Shown one piece after another: positions 1 through 7,029 of a stretch of 13,392 nucleotides of DNA (position 1 is its first letter; the number at the start of each line of letters is the position of its first letter). The notes below the pieces were generated by a model. That model was not told the DNA's origin. It ran no database searches and saw only the letters and a list, made by a program, of their open reading frames with translations. The position numbers and the translations under genes were made by a program. Source of the stretch: an uncultured Porphyromonadaceae bacterium. GTDB lineage: Bacteria; Bacteroidota; Bacteroidia; Bacteroidales; Muribaculaceae. The stretch is from contig CABRZA010000064.1 in NCBI GenBank assembly GCA_902475285.1, positions 1-13,392 of the forward strand. Reading direction: 5' to 3'.

Positions 1-121
1 GGCACCATGGTGCAAAATTATATAAAATCTCCCGTCATGCCAAATCTTACTAAAAAATATGACGAAAGGCTGTGGGTGTCCGTGTTTCGTTTGTCTTCTT
101 TACAGAGCAATCTTCTAAACC
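1..121. other. Non-coding leader upstream of the kinase gene
   Basis: No convincing gene occupies these bases; the short frame starting at base 7 runs into the kinase gene out of frame and has no protein-like features. Bases 2-13 form a perfect 12-bp palindrome (GCACCATGGTGC) followed by an A/T-rich run, which could be the tail of a terminator or operator belonging to a gene outside the window. I could not find a good Bacteroidota promoter (TTTG, about 19-21 bases, then TAnnTTTG) before base 122, so the promoter of the kinase gene is not assigned. Confidence 0.5.
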
Positions 122-1216
122 ATGGAAAATTTGATATCTATTGCGGAAAAATTCCGTATCGACGGTGTCGCGGAGAGCGTCATGCCTCTCGGCGACGGAT
201 TTATCAACGACACATATATAGTGCGCACGCAGGGCACGGCACCCGATTATATTCTGCAACGCAAGAACAGCGACATCTTTCCCGACATCGACGGCATGAT
301 GGGTAATATCGACAAGGTGACGGCCCACATCCGCCGTAAGGTCGAAGCCGCCGGCGGAGATTCGTTGCGCGAGGTAATGACGGTGGTGCCCACTGCCGAC
401 GGCGCCCTCTACCATACCGACGCCGAGGGGCGGCACTGGGCCATGAGTGTGTTTATTGCCGACACAGTGGCCTATTCGCGCGCCGACAGCCCGGCTCTGG
501 CCTTTATGGGCGGCATGGGCATAGGCAAGTTCCAGGCACAGTTGGCCGACTTCGACATGCCATTGGCCGAGACCATCAAGGGCTTCCACAACATCCGTCA
601 CCGCTTCGGGCAATGGGATGCCGCCCTGGCCGCCGACCGCGCGGGGCGCGTAGGCGAGCTTGCCGAAGAAATAGAGTGGATAGAGAGCAGACGCGGCGAG
701 ATGCTCGACTTTTGGCGTCGGGTGGAGAACGGTGCCATACCCTCGCGCGTAACCCACAACGACACCAAGATAAGCAATATTCTCTTCGACGGCGACGGCC
801 GTGTGCTGTGTGTAATCGACCTCGACACGGTGCTCCGCGCCCCTGTGCTCAACGACTTCGGCGACGCCATACGCACCTATGCCAACACCGGCGCCGAAGA
901 CGACCCGCAGCTTGAACGCGTGGGGCTGTCGATGCCTATGTTCGAGGCCTTCACCGACGGCTACCTCTCGCAGCAGGCCGTCATGCTCACCAAAACAGAA
1001 CTCGATACCCTGGCTTTCGGCGCCCGCTACATCACCTACGAGCAAGTGCTCCGTTTCCTGATGGACTATATCGACGGCGACCGCTACTACAAAATCAAAT
1101 ATCCCGAACACAACCTCGTGCGCACCCGCGCTCAGTACCGCCTGCTGCAAAGCATGGAGGCGCACTATGCTGCGATGAAGCGGACGGTGGAGGAAATTGC
1201 GAAGAAATACATCTGA
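122..1216 (+). CDS. NahK-like hexosamine/hexose kinase (aminoglycoside phosphotransferase fold)
   Basis: This 364-residue protein has no signal peptide and should act in the cytoplasm, transferring phosphate from ATP to the anomeric hydroxyl of a sugar. The phosphotransferase signature is intact: the catalytic loop H212-N-D214-T-K-x-x-N219 and the metal-binding I-D233-L-D235 motif. From memory of the family, the N-terminal GDGxINxTY segment, the YILQ...FPD segment and the C-terminal YPEHNLVRTR block (from residue 327) match bifidobacterial N-acetylhexosamine 1-kinase (NahK), and the length is also typical. That enzyme accepts GlcNAc and GalNAc and, less well, other hexoses, so the exact substrate here is uncertain. 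It sits one base before the CBM9-like gene and just upstream of the PUL, which suggests salvage of a sugar released by it. The general annotation 'aminoglycoside phosphotransferase family' fits too, but drug resistance is unlikely. Confidence 0.88.
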   Translation: MENLISIAEKFRIDGVAESVMPLGDGFINDTYIVRTQGTAPDYILQRKNSDIFPDIDGMMGNIDKVTAHIRRKVEAAGGDSLREVMTVVPTADGALYHTDAEGRHWAMSVFIADTVAYSRADSPALAFMGGMGIGKFQAQLADFDMPLAETIKGFHNIRHRFGQWDAALAADRAGRVGELAEEIEWIESRRGEMLDFWRRVENGAIPSRVTHNDTKISNILFDGDGRVLCVIDLDTVLRAPVLNDFGDAIRTYANTGAEDDPQLERVGLSMPMFEAFTDGYLSQQAVMLTKTELDTLAFGARYITYEQVLRFLMDYIDGDRYYKIKYPEHNLVRTRAQYRLLQSMEAHYAAMKRTVEEIAKKYI

Positions 1217-1217
1217 C

Positions 1218-1835
1218 ATGCGCATACCTTATATTCCTGCCGGCGCCGACGCTGCCGTTTTCGCCACACTGCCGGTGCACCGCATAGGCTACTGCAATTG
1301 GCCCGACGACTATCCCGCACGGCCCGAGGTGACATTCAAAATCTTCCACGACGGCGTGGCGCTTCATATACGTTTCGATGTCGACGAGCCGGCTACCGTT
1401 GCCGCCACCACGGCCGACAACGGCCCTGTGTGGTGCGATTCGTGCGTGGAGTTTTTCATCGCTCCCGACCACGGCGGCTACTACAACTTCGAGCTCAACT
1501 GCATAGGCGCTCTTCTGATAGGCTACCGCACCGGGAGCGGCGACGCGGTGCATGCCGACACGGCGACTCTCATGAGTGTCGGAAGGCATATGTCGCTTCC
1601 CCGCCGGGCCTTCGGCGAGCATAGGGTGGGGCGGTGGAGCGCCACGTTGGTCATACCGGCCACGGCGCTCTTCAAGCACGGGCTCCGCACATGGCGGAGT
1701 CTGGAGGCGAGCATCAACCTATATAAATGCGGCGACAATCTTTCGGAACCGCACTTCCTGTCGTGGCGCCCCATCGCTTGGCCCACTCCTAACTTCCATC
1801 TCCCGCAATTCTTCGGTGATGCGGTTTTTGAATGA
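1218..1835 (+). CDS. CBM9-like (DOMON-type) carbohydrate-binding protein
   Basis: This is a 205-residue protein of the family usually named carbohydrate-binding family 9-like. The hallmark is the segment VWCDSCVEFFIAP followed by YYNFELNCIG near the middle, together with the earlier CNWP and PEVTFKI strands, all typical of this small beta-sandwich. I start it at the ATG at 1218, one base after the kinase stop; an upstream in-frame ATG at 1197 would overlap the kinase by 20 bases and add seven unlikely residues. There is no signal peptide or lipobox, so it appears cytoplasmic, which is odd for a glycan-binding fold. It contains no recognisable catalytic motif. It is almost certainly co-transcribed with the kinase. 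Its function is not known from sequence; sugar sensing or binding is only an inference. Confidence 0.82.
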   Translation: MRIPYIPAGADAAVFATLPVHRIGYCNWPDDYPARPEVTFKIFHDGVALHIRFDVDEPATVAATTADNGPVWCDSCVEFFIAPDHGGYYNFELNCIGALLIGYRTGSGDAVHADTATLMSVGRHMSLPRRAFGEHRVGRWSATLVIPATALFKHGLRTWRSLEASINLYKCGDNLSEPHFLSWRPIAWPTPNFHLPQFFGDAVFE

Positions 1836-1980
1836 TTCGTAAGTTTTCACAATTGTTGATAAAAATATTTCGAAATATTTCGAAATATTTTTTTGCATCT
1901 GGCCGTGGGTTGGGGCGACTCGATTGTCTTTGATATGTAAAGGTTTTAAAAACCAATTATTGTCAACAAATCTATATCGC
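1836..1980 (+). promoter_or_regulatory. AT-rich intergenic control region before susC-like gene
   Basis: This 145-base gap separates the kinase/CBM9 pair from the PUL operon and is the only large gap after base 121. It contains a perfect 32-bp palindrome (1861-1892), a T-run (1888-1894), and a smaller symmetric element GGTTTT-A-AAAACC (1942-1954). TGTCTTTG at 1925-1932 is one mismatch from the Bacteroidota -7 element TAnnTTTG and would give a leader of roughly 40 bases, but no TTTG -33 box lies at the expected distance, so the promoter assignment is weak. No Shine-Dalgarno site precedes the ATG at 1981, as is usual in this phylum. Confidence 0.55.
1861..1892. repeat. Perfect 32-bp palindrome with two TTCGAA cores
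   Basis: The left arm 1861-1876 is the exact reverse complement of the right arm 1877-1892. The sequence has a 10-base period, so two TTCGAA cores (1869-1874 and 1879-1884) lie exactly one helical turn apart. It could be an operator for a dimeric regulator, or, with the T-run that follows (to 1894), a weak A/U-rich intrinsic terminator for the kinase/CBM9 pair. Symmetry is directly seen; function is inferred. Confidence 0.75.
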
Positions 1981-4900
1981 ATGAAAAAACAACATCCAAG
2001 GCTATGGAGACGTGCAACACGCATGTGGCTGGTTGTCCTTATCGGATTGCTTTCGGCGCTTGCTGCATCGGCACAAGATGTGAAGGTAAGCATCGACGTC
2101 AACCGGCAGCCGCTGGCCAAAGTGCTCACGATGCTTGAACAGCAGTCGGGTTACCGTTTCTTTTACAGCAACGATCTTGTGGCCGATGTCAAGCCCGTCA
2201 CCATCAAGGTTTCCGACATGGCATTGTCGGCAGTTCTCCAGCGCATACTTCCCGAGCGCAACCTCACCTATAAGGTAGAGAAGAAACAGATAGTCCTCAC
2301 TGCCGCCGTCACCGGGAAAAGCGACAGCAAACCTGCGGCGCCGGCTGCGGTAACAGTCCGCGGCCGCGTTACCGACAGCACCGGCGAACCTCTTGTGGGC
2401 GTATCGGTGAAGTCGGGCTCGCAGGGCGTGACCACCGACATCGACGGCAACTACTCCATCAATGTAGCTCCCGGCGCCAAGCTGGAATTTTCCTATGTGG
2501 GCTGCGTGGCGACGACGAAGAAAGCCACGGCCGACAAGCCCGTCGACGTTGTCATGGCCGACGATACCGAGCTTCTCAACGAAGTGGTGGTAATCGGCTA
2601 CGGCACAATGGACAAGAAAGAACTCACTTCGGCCATAAGCCACGTGAGCGAGAAGGACTTCCTCACCATCAGCGCCGCCGACCCCGCTGCCCTCATCAAG
2701 GGTAAGGTGTCGGGTGTGTCGATTGTTAACACGGGCGCGGCCGACCCCAATATGACATCGAGCATCCAGGTGCGCGGCGTCAATTCGCGCCAGGCCGGCC
2801 TCGGGCCTCTTATCGTAATCGACGGCGTGCCGGGCGGAAACTTGCAGAACGTCAACCCGAACGACATCGCGTCGTTCGACGTGCTTAAAGACGGCGCTGC
2901 CTCGGCCATCTACGGTACGCGCGGCGCAAATGGCGTTATCCTGGTCACCACGAAAAAAGGCAGCAAGGACGGCGCTGTGCACACCACCTATTCGGCCACG
3001 CTGTCGTGGGACAAGATGAAGAACGAGCTCGACATGATGAGTGCCGACGACTACCGCCGCGTGCGCCTTGCATGGGGCGATACAGGCAGCGACCTCGGCG
3101 GCAACTACGACTGGCTCGACGGCGTGAGCCGCACTGGCTTTTCGCACAAGCACACCCTCAGCCTCTCGGGCGGCAACGAGCGCACCAACTACCGCGTGAG
3201 CGTCGATTACCGCGACGCGCACGGCATCGACCTTTGCTCCAAGCGCGAGGAGTACGGCGCCCGTGCCTCGATAACACACACCACCAAAGGCGGCCTCTTC
3301 ACCTTTATGGCCAATGTGGCGCCGCGCATAGTTTACAGCAACCCGTCGGACTGGGACGTGTTCAAGCTGGCGCTCGAAGCCAACCCCACCACACCCCTTA
3401 TGGACCCCGCCAATCCTTCCCGATACTACAATTTCATCGGGCAGACGGCCTACACCAATCCCGTCGAGTTACAGAAGCTCCACAAATCGAAAACTGAAAC
3501 AAAGCTGCTCGACTGGGACGCCACAGCGCGCCTGAATCTTCTGCCTCTTCTGTCGAAGGACGGCAGCAGTCCCCTTACGCTCAACACGCAGCTGATGTTC
3601 GCCAACAAAAACTACAATTACGACCTCTCGTCCTACATACCCTCGACGAGCACGCAGGCCATCAACGGCGGCTACACCGGCAAGGCCAAGCGCGCATACG
3701 ACGCCTCGCGCATCGACCAGCTTGAGTGGCTCACCAATTTCGCCGGTAAGTTCGGGAAGAACAACGTCAAGGCCATGGTGGGTTACAGCTATACCTACTG
3801 GCACAACAGCGGCTTCAGCGCCGAAAACTCCGACTTCGCCAACGACGGCGTAACATCCGACAACATTGGCTCGGGCGAGTATGCCGCCACCGAAGGCGTT
3901 GTGGGCATGGGCAGCTACCGCAACGACGCCAAGCTCATTGCCTTCTTCGGTCGCGTGAGCTACGACTGGGACGGCAAGTATCTCGTCACCGCCTCACTGC
4001 GCCACGAGGGCTCCTCGAAGTTCGGCGCCAAGCACAAGTGGGGCAACTTCCCCGCCGTGTCGGCAGGCTGGCGCATAAGCCAGGAATCGTTTATGGAAGG
4101 TGCCCGCGGCTGGCTCGACGACCTCAAGATCCGCGCCGACTACGGCGAGACCGGCAACCAGGACTTCGCCAGCTATCAGGCCATACCCACCATGAAGGGC
4201 TTCGGACATTATCTCATCGACGGCAAGTTCTACCAGATATGGGCTACCGAAAACAACGTCAATCCCGACCTCCACTGGGAGAAGGGCAAGAACTGGAACG
4301 TCGGCATCGACTTCTCGATGTTCAACGGCCGCTTCGCCGGTTCGTTGAACTACTACAACCGCCGCAGCCAAGACCTCCTGGGCACTTACCACGTGGCCGT
4401 GCCTCCCTTCGTGCACGAGCGTGCTACGGTCAACGTGGGCACGATGGCCAACCAGGGCTTCGAATTTGAAATCAGCGTGACGCCCGTGCAGACGCGCGAC
4501 TTCACCTACGACTTCAACGTGATCGGCTCGACGAACAAGAACAAGTTCGTAAGCTTCAGCAACTCCGACTATATCGGTGAGGATTACTACGACGAAGCAT
4601 CCGTCGAAGGTCCCTTCTTGGGCTACTACCTTCAGCGCATCGAGGTGGGGCAGCCCGTGGGCAACTTCTACATGTGGCGCTATGCCGGCATCAACGACAA
4701 GGGCGAATGGATGGTCTACGACAAAGAAGGCGACATCATATCGATAGCCCTTGCCGAGGAAAGCGACCGCCAGATCGTGGGCAACGGTCTGCCTAAGTTC
4801 AACCTCTCCACCACGCACAGCTTCCGCTACCGCAACTTCGACCTCAGCCTCTTCTTCCGCGGTGCTTTCGGCTTCGACATCTTCAACGTGCACGACTATT

Positions 4901-5250
4901 ACTACGGCACGCGCAAATTCAGCGGCAACGTGCTCAAAAAGGCCTACGGCAAGAATCTTGAAGTAAGCCCCACGTCGCCCCATGCCGTGACAAGCTACTT
5001 CATGGAAGACGGCGACTACTTCAAGCTCGAGCAGCTCACCCTGGGCTACACCCTGCGCATGCCCAAGTGCCGCTTCCTCGACGGCGTACGCATCTACGGC
5101 TCGGTCAACAATGTGTTCACCATCACCAAATTCTCCGGCGTCGACCCCTCGACCTACAATGTCAACGGCCTCACGCCCGGTGCCAAATCGTCGCGTCAGT
5201 ACTATCCGAGCACACGCCAGTTCATCCTCGGCGTGCAGGTCGATTTCTAA
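1981..5250 (+). CDS. SusC-like TonB-dependent outer-membrane transporter with STN domain
   Basis: This 1089-residue protein is a SusC/RagA-family importer that would take up oligosaccharides through the outer membrane using TonB energy, capped by the SusD-like partner encoded next. I start it at the ATG at 1981, which gives a clean signal peptide cut after ASA (residue 31); the open frame extends upstream only through a TTG and intergenic DNA. Domains in order: STN (about 33-107, secretin/TonB N-terminal), carboxypeptidase-regulatory-like beta-sandwich (about 124-194), TonB box NEVVVIGYG (200-208), plug (about 210-330), and a 22-strand barrel ending in VQVDF with a terminal Phe. The length and C-terminus look complete. 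The STN domain is typical of transporters that signal to a FecR-like anti-sigma factor and an ECF sigma factor, so substrate-induced control of this type is likely, though neither regulator is in the window. Confidence 0.97.
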   Translation: MKKQHPRLWRRATRMWLVVLIGLLSALAASAQDVKVSIDVNRQPLAKVLTMLEQQSGYRFFYSNDLVADVKPVTIKVSDMALSAVLQRILPERNLTYKVEKKQIVLTAAVTGKSDSKPAAPAAVTVRGRVTDSTGEPLVGVSVKSGSQGVTTDIDGNYSINVAPGAKLEFSYVGCVATTKKATADKPVDVVMADDTELLNEVVVIGYGTMDKKELTSAISHVSEKDFLTISAADPAALIKGKVSGVSIVNTGAADPNMTSSIQVRGVNSRQAGLGPLIVIDGVPGGNLQNVNPNDIASFDVLKDGAASAIYGTRGANGVILVTTKKGSKDGAVHTTYSATLSWDKMKNELDMMSADDYRRVRLAWGDTGSDLGGNYDWLDGVSRTGFSHKHTLSLSGGNERTNYRVSVDYRDAHGIDLCSKREEYGARASITHTTKGGLFTFMANVAPRIVYSNPSDWDVFKLALEANPTTPLMDPANPSRYYNFIGQTAYTNPVELQKLHKSKTETKLLDWDATARLNLLPLLSKDGSSPLTLNTQLMFANKNYNYDLSSYIPSTSTQAINGGYTGKAKRAYDASRIDQLEWLTNFAGKFGKNNVKAMVGYSYTYWHNSGFSAENSDFANDGVTSDNIGSGEYAATEGVVGMGSYRNDAKLIAFFGRVSYDWDGKYLVTASLRHEGSSKFGAKHKWGNFPAVSAGWRISQESFMEGARGWLDDLKIRADYGETGNQDFASYQAIPTMKGFGHYLIDGKFYQIWATENNVNPDLHWEKGKNWNVGIDFSMFNGRFAGSLNYYNRRSQDLLGTYHVAVPPFVHERATVNVGTMANQGFEFEISVTPVQTRDFTYDFNVIGSTNKNKFVSFSNSDYIGEDYYDEASVEGPFLGYYLQRIEVGQPVGNFYMWRYAGINDKGEWMVYDKEGDIISIALAEESDRQIVGNGLPKFNLSTTHSFRYRNFDLSLFFRGAFGFDIFNVHDYYYGTRKFSGNVLKKAYGKNLEVSPTSPHAVTSYFMEDGDYFKLEQLTLGYTLRMPKCRFLDGVRIYGSVNNVFTITKFSGVDPSTYNVNGLTPGAKSSRQYYPSTRQFILGVQVDF

Positions 5251-5277
5251 CCGCCCTCGGCTTAAAATAAGAACACT

Positions 5278-7011
5278 ATGAAATTAACACGAAATATATT
5301 GCCGATTGTAATTGCCGGAGTCGCTCTCGCCGGTTGCACCAATCTCGATGAAAAGCTCTACAGCTCCATTGGCACCGAAAACTATTACCACACGGCGCTC
5401 GACGTGAAGCGCGTGGTTTACCGCCCCTTCGAACACGCCTACTGGTCGGTGACCAACTACCACACGCCCCAGGAGCTTACCGCCGACCAGCTCATCACAC
5501 CCCAGCGCGACAGTTGGTGGGACGACAGCGGCGTGTGGCGCATGCTCCACTACCACCAGTACGACCAATACGCTCCCTACTGGACGCATATAGGCGGTAT
5601 GTGGGTCAGCGGCTTCCAGGGTGTGGGCGAGTGCAACTTCGTTGTCGACGAGCTTGCCAAGCTCAACCCCGCCGACTTCGGCCTCACACAGACCGACTTC
5701 AATAATTTCCAGGCTCAGGCCCGCGCCCTCCGCGCATGGTTCTACATCCGCCTCTTCGACGCATTCCGCAACATCCCCATATGGACGGATTTCGACAAGA
5801 CCTTGCCCAAGGATATCCACCAGGCCGATCCCAAGGATACCTTCAACTTCATCGAGCAGGAGCTCATCGATTGCCTTGGTCTTATCCAGCAGAAGCAGAC
5901 CCTCGGCTCGCAGGCCTCCATACAGGGCCAGTGGACGACGGCCGGCGTCGCCGCGCTCCTTGTTCGCCTCTATCTCAATGCCGAGGCATGGATAGGCGTC
6001 GACCGCTACGACGACTGTGCCCTCTATGCCCAGCGCATACTCGACGGCGAGTACGGCCCCTACACGGTGTCCGACCGCTGGGATGCCGTCTTCGACTGGA
6101 ACAACGACACCTGCGACGAGATGATCTTCGGCTTCCCCTCGGCCGGCGGTTATACCTACTGGGCCTACCAGCAGGAGACGCACTGGTGTACCGTGCCCCA
6201 CAACTCCAACCTCTACTTCGGCGACATCAAGTGCAAGGCCGGCACACACAACTCGCAGTATGCCTGCTCGCCGAGCTACAATCTCAAAGGCGAACTCTAC
6301 AACTACGAGCTGGGCATGACGGTCAACAAGTTCCGCAAGTATCCCGACGACTGCCGCATGAAAATGTACCGCAACCTCGGCAACAGCACACGCGAAGGCA
6401 TGTTCGTCTACGGCTATCTTGAATATCAAGACGGTGGCGAGACCAAACGCCTGAAGGCCTCCGGCCAGAACTACACCATCTATATCCGCGACGCCGTGGG
6501 TCACTTCCACGACCTCGACCCCAATCAGTGGCCCGGTACCGGCGAAAGCAGCATGACCAGCGGCGACCACAACTCCGGATGGCATTACGCCAAGTATCCC
6601 TTCTATCCCGACGGCGATCAAGGCCAGCTCGAGAGCGACTATGCCGAAATCCGCCTTCCCGAAATCATCTACTCCCTGGCCGAGTGCAAGCTGCGCCGCG
6701 GCAAGGCCGACGAGGCCGGCAAGCTCCTCAACAGCGTTCGCCGCCGCTACTATCCCGCCGAGAACTACGACGAAGTGCTCTATGCCCCCGAGGGCCGCGC
6801 ACAGCTCGATATGAACGAGCTGCTCGACGAATGGGGCCGCGAGTTCCTCGCCGAAGGTCGCCGTCGCACCGACCTCATCCGCTTCGGCAAATTCTCTACT
6901 GGCCGCTGGTGGGACAAAAACCCCGACGCCGACAGCCACTACGAGCTCTTCCCTCTGGCTCTGCAGGTGTTGAACACCAACAGCAACCTGAAGCAGAATC
7001 CCGGCTATTAA
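5278..7011 (+). CDS. SusD-like (RagB/SusD) surface glycan-binding lipoprotein
   Basis: This 577-residue lipoprotein should sit on the cell surface as the lid of the SusC-like transporter and bind the glycan to be imported. The signal peptide ends in a lipobox LAGC with the lipidated Cys at position 20, followed by an acidic stretch (TNLDEK). The TPR-like core has the family hallmark ARALRAWFYIRLFDAFRNIP (about 148-167). The C-terminal RagB/SusD region carries YAEIRLPEIIYSLAE (from residue 455), the E-FLAEGRRRTDLIRFG segment (about 523-538), and the typical NPGY end. Length is normal. It starts 27 bases after the transporter and is 18 bases before the next gene, so it is translated from the same transcript. 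Many aromatic residues, for example the WWDDSGVWRM stretch near 80, could line a sugar-binding site, but the ligand cannot be read from sequence. Confidence 0.96.
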   Translation: MKLTRNILPIVIAGVALAGCTNLDEKLYSSIGTENYYHTALDVKRVVYRPFEHAYWSVTNYHTPQELTADQLITPQRDSWWDDSGVWRMLHYHQYDQYAPYWTHIGGMWVSGFQGVGECNFVVDELAKLNPADFGLTQTDFNNFQAQARALRAWFYIRLFDAFRNIPIWTDFDKTLPKDIHQADPKDTFNFIEQELIDCLGLIQQKQTLGSQASIQGQWTTAGVAALLVRLYLNAEAWIGVDRYDDCALYAQRILDGEYGPYTVSDRWDAVFDWNNDTCDEMIFGFPSAGGYTYWAYQQETHWCTVPHNSNLYFGDIKCKAGTHNSQYACSPSYNLKGELYNYELGMTVNKFRKYPDDCRMKMYRNLGNSTREGMFVYGYLEYQDGGETKRLKASGQNYTIYIRDAVGHFHDLDPNQWPGTGESSMTSGDHNSGWHYAKYPFYPDGDQGQLESDYAEIRLPEIIYSLAECKLRRGKADEAGKLLNSVRRRYYPAENYDEVLYAPEGRAQLDMNELLDEWGREFLAEGRRRTDLIRFGKFSTGRWWDKNPDADSHYELFPLALQVLNTNSNLKQNPGY

Positions 7012-7029
7012 TCCTCAAAACAATTCGAG

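Noticed and set aside
7..306. 99-codon open frame at the window start
   Set aside because: It overlaps the kinase in another frame and has an Arg-rich shadow composition.
122..1216. Aminoglycoside resistance gene
   Set aside because: The phosphotransferase fold is shared, but the specific motifs, length and PUL context fit a sugar 1-kinase.
1197..1217. Earlier ATG for the CBM9-like gene
   Set aside because: It would overlap the kinase by 20 bases and add seven residues without family support; the ATG at 1218 begins just before the conserved domain.
1853..1969. Inverted repeat TTGTTGA (1853-1859) and TCAACAA (1963-1969)
   Set aside because: Seven-base arms over 100 bases apart in AT-rich DNA are expected by chance.
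1924..1980. Upstream extension of the susC-like gene to a TTG at 1924
   Set aside because: It adds 19 residues in front of a complete signal peptide and lies in the AT-rich control region; the ATG at 1981 is preferred.
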